From the NCBI GenBank assembly GCA_964414835.1, contig CAYPWY010000008.1, positions 26,092-90,091 on the forward strand: 64,000 bases of DNA, read 5' to 3'. Both the position numbers and the translations under genes were made by a program. The notes beneath the pieces are model-generated. The model ran no database searches. It worked only from the letters and a program-made list of their open reading frames with translations, and was not told the DNA's origin. Position 1 is the first letter of the stretch, and each line of letters opens with the position of its first letter. The DNA is from Eshraghiella sp964414835 (lineage in GTDB: Bacteria > Bacillota > Clostridia > Lachnospirales > Lachnospiraceae). This document shows positions 41,521 through 50,583 of this stretch, in pieces.

Positions 41521-43488
41521 ATGATTGCTAAATACACTTTCGGCACACCATTTAATACGGAAGCGGTTGTTGTTGACCAGCCTGTATGTAATCAGGCAAT
41601 TCCGGCATTTCTCAATATGTCGGAGGACAGGCTTACAATAACTGCTGCACTTGATGCTGATGATATTGTCTACGGACTTGGTGAAAATATGGGAGGCATC
41701 AACAAACGCGGCAGAAAATATACCAGTAACTGCACAGATGACCCAAGCCATACGGAAAACAGAACCTCTCTGTATGCCGCACATAATTTCATTGTTGTGG
41801 ACGGCCAGCATCCTTACGGAATTTTTATAGATTACCCCTCAGTCGTCACCTTTGATATAGGATTTACCGATAAAGACACAATGCTTATATCTGTGGAGAC
41901 AGCCGATTATGACTTATACGTTATTGAAGGCAGCAGCTCACTTGATATAGTACGGGAATTTCGTCAGATTATCGGTGAAAGCTACATTGCGCCAAAATGG
42001 TCATTGGGGTTTATACAGTCCAGATGGGGATATATCAATGAAAATGACATACGTGAAGTGGTTGCAGGTTACAGGGATAACAGGCTTCCTCTTGACGGTG
42101 TATGTATGGATATTGACTATATGACAGATTACAAGGATTTTACAGTCAATGAAGAACGATTTCCTGATTTTACGGACTTCGTGGCAGCGATGAAATCCGA
42201 CAATATCCATCTCATACCGATTATTGACGCAGGAGTCAAAATTGAGAAAGGCTATCAGGTATATGAGGAAGGCGTAGAAAATAATTATTTCTGCAAGGAT
42301 GCACAGGGTAATGATTTTGTGGCTGCCGTATGGCCTGGTAAGGTTCATATGCCGGACTTTCTCAATAAGGATGCAAGCAAATGGTTCGGTGACAAATATG
42401 CTTTTCTCATTAATAAGGGAATCGACGGTTTTTGGAATGATATGAACGAGCCGGCTCTGTTCTACACCGAAAAGTCCCTTAAAGAAGTTTTTGAAAAGCT
42501 TCATGAGTATGACGGCAAGGATATTGATTTGCAGGAGTTGTGGGCTTTTCAGGGATTGGTCAACGGTCTTGCCAACAATCCTAAGGACTACCAAAGCTTT
42601 TACCATAATGTTGACGGACGGAAAATCCGCCATGACAGAGTACACAATCTCTATGGATACAATATGACCCGCTCTGCTTCTGAGGCATTTAAACGTATCG
42701 CTCCTGATGAAAATATACTATTATTTTCACGTTCATCCTATATCGGAATGCACCGTTACGGCGGAATCTGGACCGGAGACAACTGCTCATGGTGGTCACA
42801 TATTGAGCTTTTGCTGCACCAGCTTCCTTCTCTTAATATGTGCGGATTTATATACTGCGGTGCCGACACAGGCGGATTCGGAAGCGATGTAACCGAGGAT
42901 TTGCTTATGCGTTTCATGGAGTTGTCAATGTTTACTCCTCTTATGCGTAACCATGCGGCTCTGGGAACAAGGCTTCAGGAGGTTTACCGCTTCAAGGATA
43001 TTGACAGCTTCCGTAATATTCTAAACATAAGATACGGTCTTATACCTTATATATACAGCGAATATATCAAGGCAGTCAAAAACAGCACCCTGCTTTTTAC
43101 ACCGTTGGGAATGGCTTTCCCTCATGACAAAACAGCACGCCGTGTGGAAGACCAGCTTATAGTTGGCGAGAGCATTATGATTGCCCCTGTGTATAAACAA
43201 AATGCTGCCGGCCGCTATGTATATCTTCCTGAAGATATGCTTATGCTGCGGCTGAGAGGCCTTGATGACAAAGATGTTATCCATATGAGCGCCGGTCATC
43301 ACTATGTAGACATTGCATTAAATGAAGTAGTCATATTTGTACTAAACGGTCATGGACTTATAATGGGTAAAGCAGCTGAGAATATAACGGAAATCAGCCG
43401 CAGTGGTTTTGATATATATAAATGCGGAGATGTGTCATCATATGAGTATTATGAGGATGCCGTAAGCTCTGTAACGTTAAATTTTTAA
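41521..43488 (+). CDS. GH31 alpha-glucosidase
   Basis: A 655-residue cytoplasmic glycoside hydrolase. The nucleophile Asp307 lies in GFWNDMNEPALFY, and the acid/base Asp420 in GGIWTGDNCSWWSHIE; FSRSSYIGMHRYGG and PKWSLGFIQSRWGY are also family signatures. The start is set at 41521 by the GGAGG five bases upstream; a GTG four codons earlier is in the ribosome-binding site. It probably releases glucose from alpha-linked oligosaccharides. No signal peptide is present, so the sugar must be imported. It has its own promoter; a GNAT gene follows on the same strand. Confidence 0.92.
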   Translation: MIAKYTFGTPFNTEAVVVDQPVCNQAIPAFLNMSEDRLTITAALDADDIVYGLGENMGGINKRGRKYTSNCTDDPSHTENRTSLYAAHNFIVVDGQHPYGIFIDYPSVVTFDIGFTDKDTMLISVETADYDLYVIEGSSSLDIVREFRQIIGESYIAPKWSLGFIQSRWGYINENDIREVVAGYRDNRLPLDGVCMDIDYMTDYKDFTVNEERFPDFTDFVAAMKSDNIHLIPIIDAGVKIEKGYQVYEEGVENNYFCKDAQGNDFVAAVWPGKVHMPDFLNKDASKWFGDKYAFLINKGIDGFWNDMNEPALFYTEKSLKEVFEKLHEYDGKDIDLQELWAFQGLVNGLANNPKDYQSFYHNVDGRKIRHDRVHNLYGYNMTRSASEAFKRIAPDENILLFSRSSYIGMHRYGGIWTGDNCSWWSHIELLLHQLPSLNMCGFIYCGADTGGFGSDVTEDLLMRFMELSMFTPLMRNHAALGTRLQEVYRFKDIDSFRNILNIRYGLIPYIYSEYIKAVKNSTLLFTPLGMAFPHDKTARRVEDQLIVGESIMIAPVYKQNAAGRYVYLPEDMLMLRLRGLDDKDVIHMSAGHHYVDIALNEVVIFVLNGHGLIMGKAAENITEISRSGFDIYKCGDVSSYEYYEDAVSSVTLNF

Positions 43489-43583
43489 AGCAAATTTTAT
43501 CTAATTTTTCCATATTAATTCCAAGCCATTCACTCTATACTATATGTGTAGCAGATATATGAGCATATGGGGATATGGTAATT

Positions 43584-44009
43584 ATGATTAGACCGTACGA
43601 TAAAAATGACCTTACTCAGGTTACCAGAATATGGATGGACTCCCACATTCGTGAACATGGTTTTATTTCTACGGAGTTGTGGCGCAATGGAGCTAATGTG
43701 CTTATGGAGTCCCTTGACCACAGTGATGTTTACGTGTCCGTTGACCGGCAGACCATTAATGGTTTTATGCTGATTGACGGTACAGACATCATCGGTCTGT
43801 ATGTGGTATTCGGCAGAAATTTCCGCAGGATTGTGACACAGTTATTGACTTACGCCAAACAGCTATCCTCCGACCTTACATTACATGCATACATTAAAGA
43901 CGGGGAATCTATCAAAATATACAATCACTGCGGTTTTAAAGCTGTGGAGCCGGCTATCAACAGGCATATGGAAGAGCCTGAGCTCATTCTTAACTGGCAG
44001 AATACATAA
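43584..44009 (+). CDS. GNAT-family acetyltransferase
   Basis: A 141-residue protein with the GNAT layout: IRPYDKNDLTQVTRIWMDS at the start, VSVDRQTINGFMLIDGTDIIGLYVVFGRNF in the central sheet, then LTLHAYIKDGESIKIYNHCGFKAVEPAIN, the acceptor-side helix and strand. The acetyl-CoA P-loop (usually RGxGxG) is hardly conserved here (FGRNFRRIV), so activity is less sure. The start at 43584 has GGGGAT further up; an ATG three codons earlier is nearly on top of it. The stop lies 3 bp from the end of a convergent response-regulator gene. Confidence 0.82.
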   Translation: MIRPYDKNDLTQVTRIWMDSHIREHGFISTELWRNGANVLMESLDHSDVYVSVDRQTINGFMLIDGTDIIGLYVVFGRNFRRIVTQLLTYAKQLSSDLTLHAYIKDGESIKIYNHCGFKAVEPAINRHMEEPELILNWQNT

Positions 44010-44011
44010 AT

Positions 44012-44629
44012 TTAATGCCTGTAATAATACACCGCTAATTGTGTGCGGTCTCTCAAGTCAAGCTTTTCCAAGACAGTGCTTATATAATTACGGACAGTTC
44101 CTTCGCCGAGACACAGTTTCCCGGCGATTTCTTTATTGGACAAGCCCTGTGCCACCAGCTCTATAATCTGATATTCCTTGTGGGTTATATCATGCTCTTT
44201 ATAAACAGAATCGTCCTTTTTGTTTATAATGTCGGGGATTCTGTTCATTATCTGATTGCCGAAAACGCTCTGCCCCGAATAGACGGCATGTATGGCAGGC
44301 AGTACACCCTCAAAATCCTGTTTCAAAATATATCCTTTGGCTCCGGTTTTCAACGCTTCCTCAACATATTCATCATCAAGGAATGTTGTAAGCAGTATTA
44401 TTTTGGCATCTGGATATTTGCTTATTATTCTGGCAGCAGCCTCCAGCCCGCTGATGTTTTTCATCTGTATATCAGTGAGAAGCACATCCGGCTTATGTTC
44501 TTCATAAAGCCTTACAGCATCGTCCCCGTCATATCCCAGCCCCACGACTTCCACTTCTCCGTCAGCTGTCAATATAGTCTTCATGGACATTGCAACTATT
44601 GCATCATCATCAACTATTACTACCTTCAT
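44012..44629 (-). CDS. NarL/LuxR-type response regulator
   Basis: A 205-residue protein with a receiver domain (VVIVDDDAIVAMSMKTIL, phosphorylated Asp52 in VLLTDIQMKNISG, conserved Thr and Lys in IILLTTFLDDEYVEEALKTGAKGYILKQ) and a C-terminal LuxR-type helix-turn-helix (THKEYQIIELVAQGLSNKEIAGKLCLGEGTVRNYISTVLEKLDL). The histidine-kinase gene upstream overlaps its start by 4 bp. The pair is divergent from a three-gene ABC exporter and probably activates it, like LnrJK of Bacillus subtilis. A palindrome in the shared intergenic region is a possible target. Confidence 0.95.
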   Translation of the reverse strand: MKVVIVDDDAIVAMSMKTILTADGEVEVVGLGYDGDDAVRLYEEHKPDVLLTDIQMKNISGLEAAARIISKYPDAKIILLTTFLDDEYVEEALKTGAKGYILKQDFEGVLPAIHAVYSGQSVFGNQIMNRIPDIINKKDDSVYKEHDITHKEYQIIELVAQGLSNKEIAGKLCLGEGTVRNYISTVLEKLDLRDRTQLAVYYYRH

Positions 44630-45747
44630 TCCCGCGTCCTCACATTCTTAGGTATTATACCGAAAATTCTAAAGCCTTTATCTGTACTGAATGATATGCT
44701 TCCGCCAAGTTCTTTTATTCTGGACTCCATATTGTGAAGCCCGATTCCGCTTTCATTAATTGTTCCGGGATGACCATCGTCATTAATTATCAGCTGATAA
44801 AAAGCCGGATGCTCTGCCACTGTCACCTGAACCCTTGTGGCATCCGAGTGTTTTTCTACATTATGAAGGGCTTCCGACACAATTGACACCGCACAGTATT
44901 TTACCTGAAGAGGTGCGTCATCTCCCATATCATAGTTCAGACAGACACTGAATCCTGTGCTTTTCTCCGCCATATCGCTAAGTACTCTTTTCAAATCAAA
45001 TGATTCATTATGTAAATCATGCACACTTCTTCTGATATTATTAATTGACTCATCAAGCGTTGCACTGACCTGCTTAATGGCATCCGAAAAGGGCGCCTCC
45101 CTATATACAGCCTGAAGAGCCCCCATCTGCACAATGGCTCTGCTTAAAAGATGACCTACGTTATCATGAATCTCTCTGGCAATGCGGTTGCGCTCCTTAA
45201 GTGTTGCCATAGCGATTTCGTTATCCTGCTGTGTTCGCAGCAATTCGTTTTTCTCATTAGTATATTTACGAAATTCCTCGTTGTCATCACGCATACGAAG
45301 ATTGATATGTTTAAGCCTAACGATGCCTGATGTGGAATAAGCCAGATAAACAGAAAGCACCACTCCTGTCGCAATAATTATAATTCGTGCCGGATTATCC
45401 GAAACTCCGTTCAAGCCCCCGCCGCTGTCCATTGTAATGTATTTTATAACATATACTGCCAAAACAACAGCCGGTACAATCATCATTTTGCGCCGTCCAT
45501 CCATATAATCCGAGACTGTTTCATATATTAAAGGAATAAAAAGAATTATATATGTATCGTTAATTGCAATCAGCATTGCCGCCAAAATGCATAACCCTGC
45601 GTGAATCACACTGCCATAAAAATAAAACATAAGTCCTGACATTATTATTCCCACAAGCACCACATATATGGTTTCCTCAGGTGCCGACAACGTTATATAC
45701 AACGCAGCCATAGCGAGAATTATCACCCTGTCAAAAACTCTGTTCAT
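44626..45747 (-). CDS. Membrane sensor histidine kinase, NarL-partner type
   Basis: A 373-residue protein with about five hydrophobic helices in the first 155 residues and no large outside domain, so it probably senses within the membrane. The HisKA_3 motif is KERNRIAREIHDNVGHLLSRAIVQ with the phosphorylated histidine, and the ATPase domain has ALHNVEKHSDATRVQV and ESGIGLHNMESRIKELGG. AAAGGGA precedes the ATG. It is coupled to the response-regulator gene by a 4-bp overlap and divergent from the ABC exporter. Few-helix sensors of this sort often react to membrane-active antibiotics. Confidence 0.93.
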   Translation of the reverse strand: MNRVFDRVIILAMAALYITLSAPEETIYVVLVGIIMSGLMFYFYGSVIHAGLCILAAMLIAINDTYIILFIPLIYETVSDYMDGRRKMMIVPAVVLAVYVIKYITMDSGGGLNGVSDNPARIIIIATGVVLSVYLAYSTSGIVRLKHINLRMRDDNEEFRKYTNEKNELLRTQQDNEIAMATLKERNRIAREIHDNVGHLLSRAIVQMGALQAVYREAPFSDAIKQVSATLDESINNIRRSVHDLHNESFDLKRVLSDMAEKSTGFSVCLNYDMGDDAPLQVKYCAVSIVSEALHNVEKHSDATRVQVTVAEHPAFYQLIINDDGHPGTINESGIGLHNMESRIKELGGSISFSTDKGFRIFGIIPKNVRTRE

Positions 45748-45800
45748 AGCCGTATCCCTTTCATTTTAATATAGCTTACATATATTTTACCATATATATG

Positions 45801-45812
45801 TGACAAATGTCA
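45801..45812. promoter_or_regulatory. Candidate response-regulator site
   Basis: TGACAAATGTCA, with perfect 5-bp arms, lies in the 154-bp region between the divergent kinase and ABC-exporter genes. NarL-type regulators bind such inverted repeats. It is a single site, so the assignment is tentative. Confidence 0.45.
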
Positions 45813-45901
45813 TCTGAAAATATGACTGCCTGCACTTTTACTTTTAAACCGGTTAATGTATACTTATTTATAAAATAACAACATAGGAAAGAGGGTTTTA
45901 T

Positions 45902-46843
45902 ATGAGTGAAACTGTTGTAAAAATAGAAAATCTTGTAAAGCGTTACAAAGAGCTTATTGCACTTGACCATTTCAATCTCGAAATACATAAAGGTGAAATA
46001 TTCGGTCTTTTGGGGCCTAACGGTTCCGGAAAAACTACTACGATAAACTGTATTTTATCACTTCTTACATATGACAAAGGCAATATTGAAGTGTTTGGCC
46101 AGCAAATGCGTCCCACAAGCTACGATATCAAACGCAAAATCGGCGTGGTTATGCAGAATGTAGCCGTTTTCGATGAATTGAACGTCTATGAAAATATAGA
46201 CTATTTCTGCGGTCTGTATGTCAACGACAAGAAACTGCGCAGGCAGTATGTGGAAGATGCAATCCGGTTTACAGACCTGCAGGACTATGTCAAATTCCGC
46301 CCCAAAAAGCTTTCCGGCGGTCTTTTGCGAAGGCTTAACATCGCCTGCGGTATAGCCCACAAACCGGAGCTGATTATTCTTGATGAACCGACGGTTGCCG
46401 TAGACCCGCAAAGCCGTAACAAAATTCTTGAAGGAATCGTTGAGCTTAATAAAAAAGGTGCTACCATTATTTATACCTCCCACTATATGGAAGAGGTTGA
46501 GCAAATCTGCACCAGAATAGCCATTATGGATAAAGGCAAAAACATAGCTCTGGGAACCACTGATGAGCTTAAGAGTATGATTAAAAACGCCGAAACCATA
46601 AGGATACATACGGCCCGGATTTCAGATAAGCAGCTTGACGACATAAAACAGCTTAATCACGTATATCAATGCCTGTATAAAGACGGTATACTTTCAATCT
46701 CCTGCGATGAAGGAAAGCATAATCTCATACATATACTTGATTACCTGAAAAATAACGACATCAGCTTTTCTCAGGTATATTCGGAGCTTCCGACACTTAA
46801 TGACGTGTTCCTTGAGATTACGGGCAAGGAACTTAGAGATTAG
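45902..46843 (+). CDS. ABC exporter ATPase, LnrL-like
   Basis: A 313-residue ATP-binding protein: Walker A GLLGPNGSGKTTTINC, signature LSGGLLRRLNIACGIAHKPELI, Walker B LIILDEPTVAVDPQ, and switch histidine in YTSHYMEEVEQI. The signature LSGGLLRR differs slightly from the usual LSGGMKRR. The extra C-terminal domain of about 80 residues is typical of drug and lipid exporters. GAGGG precedes the ATG. It is followed at 11 bp by the first permease gene. The three genes divergent from a NarL-type two-component system resemble LnrLMN, which exports linearmycins in Bacillus; substrate here unknown. Confidence 0.92.
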   Translation: MSETVVKIENLVKRYKELIALDHFNLEIHKGEIFGLLGPNGSGKTTTINCILSLLTYDKGNIEVFGQQMRPTSYDIKRKIGVVMQNVAVFDELNVYENIDYFCGLYVNDKKLRRQYVEDAIRFTDLQDYVKFRPKKLSGGLLRRLNIACGIAHKPELIILDEPTVAVDPQSRNKILEGIVELNKKGATIIYTSHYMEEVEQICTRIAIMDKGKNIALGTTDELKSMIKNAETIRIHTARISDKQLDDIKQLNHVYQCLYKDGILSISCDEGKHNLIHILDYLKNNDISFSQVYSELPTLNDVFLEITGKELRD

Positions 46844-46854
46844 GAGGTGTTGAT

Positions 46855-47994
46855 ATGTTTGGGCATTTATATAAATACAGATTAAAATCCCTTCTCCGCA
46901 CTAAGGAAGATGTTTTTTGGTGTATACTTTTTCCTATCCTGCTGTGCACATGCTTTTTTGTGGCATTTTCTAAAATCAATGACAAAACCAATATATTCCA
47001 CTCCATTCCGGTTGCTGTGGTCTATGAGCAGGAAAACGAATCTTTTAAAATGGCAATAGATTCCGTTTCCAAAATAGATTCATACGGTGAGGCATTTTTA
47101 AACATTACCGAGACCGACGGTCAAACCGCACTTGAGCTTCTTGAAAACGACAAGGTAACTGCCATAATAACCGTGGATGATACTGTACATATGACCGTTG
47201 CAGAGACGGGACTTAACCAGACTGCCGTACAAAGTTTCCTGAACCAGTATCTCCAGAAATCAACGGTTATTGAAGATATAATAAAAGATAACCCTGATAG
47301 GCTTATGGATTTGATGGAAAGCATTTTTTCAAGCAGGACATACATAAATAGCAAAAGCCTTACTGACAGCCCAATGGATGAAATGTCATCTTACTATTTT
47401 TCACTTATCGGTATGGCATCATTGTTCGGAGGATTTTTCGGGTTTACTATCGCCAGACAAATGAAAGCCAACATAACCAACGAAGGTCTTCGCAAAACAA
47501 TCACGCCTGCCAGACGACAGACAATTATTTTTGCTGAGTTTCTGGCTGCCTATACAATACAGATTATTTCAATGGCAATACTTTTAATCTACATGTTATG
47601 TATACTAAAAATAGATATGAGCAGCCAGACAGGCTATATTGCACTTACCTGCGCTGTCGGTTCCCTTGTGGGCATAGCAAGCGGAATATTTACAGGTTCG
47701 CTTCCAAAGATAAGGGAAGGGATTCAGATCGCAATTTTCCTTGTATTTTCCCTTGGCTCATCTTTTCTTTCCGGTCTTATGGTTTCTTACATTAAAATAT
47801 GGCTTGAAAAAAATGCGCCTGTTGTCAACAAAATCAATCCGGCAACCCTTATACAGGATGCTCTGTATTCATTGGTGATTTATAACACACACGAAAGATT
47901 TTTCACTAATATAATTACTCTTGTGATATATTCAGTCGTATTGTGTATATTATCCTACTTAATGACAAGGAGGAACAGCTATGCAAGTTTATAA
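46855..47994 (+). CDS. ABC-2 permease of exporter, LnrM-like
   Basis: A 379-residue membrane protein: one N-terminal helix (DVFWCILFPILLCTCFFVAF), an outside domain of about 145 residues, and five or six helices in the C-terminal half (SLIGMASLFGGFFGFTIA, AEFLAAYTIQIISMAILLIYML and others), the ABC-2 or YhgE/LnrM layout. AGGAGGTG precedes the ATG. It overlaps the next permease gene by 14 bp, so the two are translated together and probably pair in the membrane. The large outside domain often takes the antibiotic or lipid from the membrane. Confidence 0.9.
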   Translation: MFGHLYKYRLKSLLRTKEDVFWCILFPILLCTCFFVAFSKINDKTNIFHSIPVAVVYEQENESFKMAIDSVSKIDSYGEAFLNITETDGQTALELLENDKVTAIITVDDTVHMTVAETGLNQTAVQSFLNQYLQKSTVIEDIIKDNPDRLMDLMESIFSSRTYINSKSLTDSPMDEMSSYYFSLIGMASLFGGFFGFTIARQMKANITNEGLRKTITPARRQTIIFAEFLAAYTIQIISMAILLIYMLCILKIDMSSQTGYIALTCAVGSLVGIASGIFTGSLPKIREGIQIAIFLVFSLGSSFLSGLMVSYIKIWLEKNAPVVNKINPATLIQDALYSLVIYNTHERFFTNIITLVIYSVVLCILSYLMTRRNSYASL

Positions 47995-49129
47995 AACATT
48001 TTTTAAGATGCTGCTGCGCAATCTTACCGCAGGACTTTTATATCTGGGAATTTTTATAGGTATTACATTTTCGGTTGTACACTCCAATTCCCAATATGAT
48101 GTTTTTTCAGCATCCAGAATAAACATTGCCGTGATTGACAGGGATAACTCTTCTCTTTCAAAAGCATTGTACGATTACCTTGATGAGAAGCAGCAAATAG
48201 TATCTATTGATGCAAATGAAGACAAATGGGCAGACGAGCTTTTTTACAGAACCACAGACTATATTCTTGTAATAGAAAACGGCTTTGAATCACGTGTGAA
48301 CGATGGAACCTGCCAAAATCTTCTTACATCATACAGTGCGCCCGATTCAAACACTGCATACATTGCTGAATCACAGATTGAATCATATATGCAAAATATA
48401 AGCTATTATGTTGCGGCAGGCTGTGATTTTGATGAGGCTGCTTCCAACGCCGCCCGGATTTCACAGCTTAGTGCAGATGTAAAATATGCGGATAACACCG
48501 AAACAGGCAACACTGTAAAGCCTGCACATTACTTTTTTACATTTTTGCCGTATATATTGATATGCATGCTTATAAACAGTCTCGGTACTACATTAATTAT
48601 ATGGAACCGCCCTGAAATAAAATCGCGAACTGCCGTATCAAGCACAAGCCTCAAGTCACGCAACATGGGTTTTACGGCAGCAATGGCAATATATTCACTG
48701 GTTATTGTGGGAATATTTTTACTTGTATATATTATAATATACAGAAACGATTTCTTCACCCAAAGTTCAATATACTATATACTTAACTCACTGTGTTACC
48801 TTATGGTGTGCCTTGCAATAACCTTTCTTGTGTCTCAGTTAAGCAGACGGGTTTCCGCGCTGGCCAAATGGTCCAACGGTATAGGTTTGTCTACCTCATT
48901 TCTGTGCGGTGTGTTTGTGTCAAGGGAATTGCTTCCTGACAAGGTTGTGTCATTTTCAAAATGTCTTCCTACCTACTGGTATATCAATGTAACTGAGGAG
49001 CTGAAAAATTTCAGCGGCTCCATAAGCTCTCTGGCATGGCGCTCCATGGGTATACAGCTTCTGTTTGCTGCTGCCATACTGTCAATAGCACTTGTTATCA
49101 TAAAGAGCAGACAGCAGAAAAATGCATAG
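47981..49129 (+). CDS. ABC-2 permease of exporter, LnrN-like
   Basis: A 382-residue membrane protein with the same layout as the preceding permease: an N-terminal helix (LTAGLLYLGIFIGITFSVVH), an outside domain up to about residue 180, then helices such as FFTFLPYILICMLINSLGTT and AMAIYSLVIVGIFLLVYIIIY. AGGAGG before its ATG lies inside the end of the upstream gene. With the ATPase it completes the exporter. The two permeases are alike in layout but only weakly in sequence, as expected for a heterodimer. The plus-strand transcript has no strong terminator of its own. Confidence 0.9.
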   Translation: MQVYKTFFKMLLRNLTAGLLYLGIFIGITFSVVHSNSQYDVFSASRINIAVIDRDNSSLSKALYDYLDEKQQIVSIDANEDKWADELFYRTTDYILVIENGFESRVNDGTCQNLLTSYSAPDSNTAYIAESQIESYMQNISYYVAAGCDFDEAASNAARISQLSADVKYADNTETGNTVKPAHYFFTFLPYILICMLINSLGTTLIIWNRPEIKSRTAVSSTSLKSRNMGFTAAMAIYSLVIVGIFLLVYIIIYRNDFFTQSSIYYILNSLCYLMVCLAITFLVSQLSRRVSALAKWSNGIGLSTSFLCGVFVSRELLPDKVVSFSKCLPTYWYINVTEELKNFSGSISSLAWRSMGIQLLFAAAILSIALVIIKSRQQKNA

Positions 49130-49170
49130 CATAACAGATCAGATTAAACCCAATGAATTTCCATACATAA

Positions 49171-49197
49171 AAAGGCGCGGGTAAAATCCCGCGTCTT
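49171..49197 (-). terminator. Terminator after the CarD-family gene
   Basis: AAGGCGCGGG and CCCGCGTCTT form a GC-rich stem (one mismatch) around TAAAAT. On the minus strand it is followed by TTTTTA, so it ends the CarD gene. Confidence 0.8.
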
Positions 49198-49213
49198 AAA
49201 TATCTCTGACATA

Positions 49214-49708
49214 TTATTTTTCAATCCGTGTTTTAATGAAGCTCTCAAGGTCATTCTTATCCATATCCATAGCAAACCCAAGCTCACTGTACAGGCTGTC
49301 CTCCGCAAGTCTGAAATACCTCTCATCCGTAGTAGTAACTTTCTTACCCTGGGCTATTCTCTCCTGCTTTCTCAAATATATAGTCTTGATAATAGCTACC
49401 CAGCTCTTACAACTGCACTGCTTTGCAAGCTCCTTGTATTTCTCTTCCCGTCCTTTATCATTGGCAATCCATATTTCTTCGATATTAGGGATGTCGTCAA
49501 TAAGCTCGATAGCCTGTTCCTTAGTGATTACCGGTCTTAATATGACCTTTGTGTTGTCAACCGGCAGAAAAGCCCTGCTGTTCTTATTGTATACAGGCAC
49601 CAGAACATAATACTCTCTGTCTGCTCCGCTCATATTCATCACTGTAATGTCCTCAATCCGGCACACTCCCGTATTGCCGTACACTACATAATCTCCAATT
49701 TTAAACAT
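49214..49708 (-). CDS. CarD/CdnL-family RNA-polymerase-binding regulator
   Basis: A 164-residue protein. Residues 1-60 are the CarD RNA-polymerase-interacting domain (MFKIGDYVVYGNTGVCRIEDI, YYVLVPVYNKNSRAFLPVD), and the rest is a helical domain (IWIANDKGREEKYKELAKQCSC, LRKQERIAQGKKVTTTDERYFRLAEDSLYSELGFAM). CarD proteins stabilise open promoter complexes. AAAGGTGATG precedes the ATG. It stands alone with its own terminator. Which promoters it helps here cannot be told. Confidence 0.92.
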   Translation of the reverse strand: MFKIGDYVVYGNTGVCRIEDITVMNMSGADREYYVLVPVYNKNSRAFLPVDNTKVILRPVITKEQAIELIDDIPNIEEIWIANDKGREEKYKELAKQCSCKSWVAIIKTIYLRKQERIAQGKKVTTTDERYFRLAEDSLYSELGFAMDMDKNDLESFIKTRIEK

Positions 49709-49781
49709 TTCATCACCTTTCCAAAACAGAACCTCTACGATTACATATTATCATATTTTTCAGCAAAAATGTAAGCAAAAA

Positions 49782-50414
49782 TTAAATTTTCCTGACACAT
49801 ATATCTGCCAGAACACACCTGTCGCAATATGGTTTTGTCCTCGCTGTACACACCTCTCTGCCATGATACACAAGCCTGTGGCAGAAATCACTGCCCTCTT
49901 CAGGCGGAATTATTTCCCAAAGCTCCATCTCAACCTTTTTCGGCTCTTTAATGCCGTCCACAAGTCCCATTCTGTTGACCAGCCGTATACAGTGTGTATC
50001 CGTAACTATGGCAGGTTTGCCGAACACATCCCCCATAATAAGATTGGCGCTTTTGCGTCCCACTCCCGGAAGCTTAAGAAGTGCATTAAAGTCCTCAGGC
50101 ACTTTGCAATCATATTCATCCCGCAGCACCTTCATGCAGGCACTTATATCCCTTGCCTTGCTGTGTCCAAGTCCACATGGTCTGACAATCCTCTCTATAT
50201 CCTCAACATCCGCCGCAGCAAGAGCCGCAACATCAGGATACTTTTCAAAAAGCCCCTGTACCACCACATTAACTCTTGCATCGGTACACTGTGCAGCCAG
50301 TCTTACACTGACCAAAAGCTTCCATGCTTCGTTATAATCAAGCGTACAGCCCGCATCGGGATATTCCTTTTTAAGTCTGTCTATTATATCAAGCGCTAAT
50401 TGTTTCCTTGTCAT
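49782..50414 (-). CDS. nth: Endonuclease III (DNA glycosylase/AP lyase)
   Basis: A 210-residue base-excision-repair enzyme that removes oxidised pyrimidines. The helix-hairpin-helix holds LPGVGRKSANLIMGDVFGKPAIVTDTH, with catalytic Lys121 and Asp139. The four cysteines of the [4Fe-4S] cluster near the C-terminus (Cys189, 197, 200, 206) are present, but the first gap is 7 residues instead of the usual 6 (CTARTKPYCDRC). GGAGA precedes the ATG. It has its own promoter at 50475-50502. Confidence 0.96.
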   Translation of the reverse strand: MTRKQLALDIIDRLKKEYPDAGCTLDYNEAWKLLVSVRLAAQCTDARVNVVVQGLFEKYPDVAALAAADVEDIERIVRPCGLGHSKARDISACMKVLRDEYDCKVPEDFNALLKLPGVGRKSANLIMGDVFGKPAIVTDTHCIRLVNRMGLVDGIKEPKKVEMELWEIIPPEEGSDFCHRLVYHGREVCTARTKPYCDRCVLADICVRKI

Positions 50415-50474
50415 AAGTATTCTCCTAATTCCCGTATTTTAAGCAAATTCTGCTATTTTATTTGATATTTGTGT

Positions 50475-50502
50475 ATTATAATACTCTCTGAAAACTTCCC
50501 AA
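50475..50502 (-). promoter_or_regulatory. Promoter of nth
   Basis: On the minus strand TTGGGA (50497-50502) and TATAAT (50475-50480) are 16 bp apart, upstream of the endonuclease III gene. Confidence 0.55.
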
Positions 50503-50522
50503 ATATATCATAACATAAATTT

Positions 50523-50563
50523 AAAAACCCCGCCATCCGAAATTTTCATTCAGAATGGCGGGG
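50523..50563 (-). terminator. Terminator after the second GH31 gene
   Basis: CCCCGCCAT (50528-50536) pairs with ATGGCGGGG (50555-50563), with a T-rich tail on the minus strand, 20 nt past the GH31 stop. Confidence 0.9.
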
Positions 50564-50583
50564 TACAGCATCAATATTTACTT

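Noticed and set aside
42001..42645. 214-codon minus-strand frame opposite the GH31 gene
   Set aside because: Antisense to a gene with complete catalytic motifs.
44012..45747. Pairing the truncated kinase at 54829 with the response regulator at 44012
   Set aside because: That regulator already has its own coupled kinase of the matching HisKA_3 type; the truncated kinase is of the HAMP/EnvZ-like type, which usually pairs with OmpR-type regulators.
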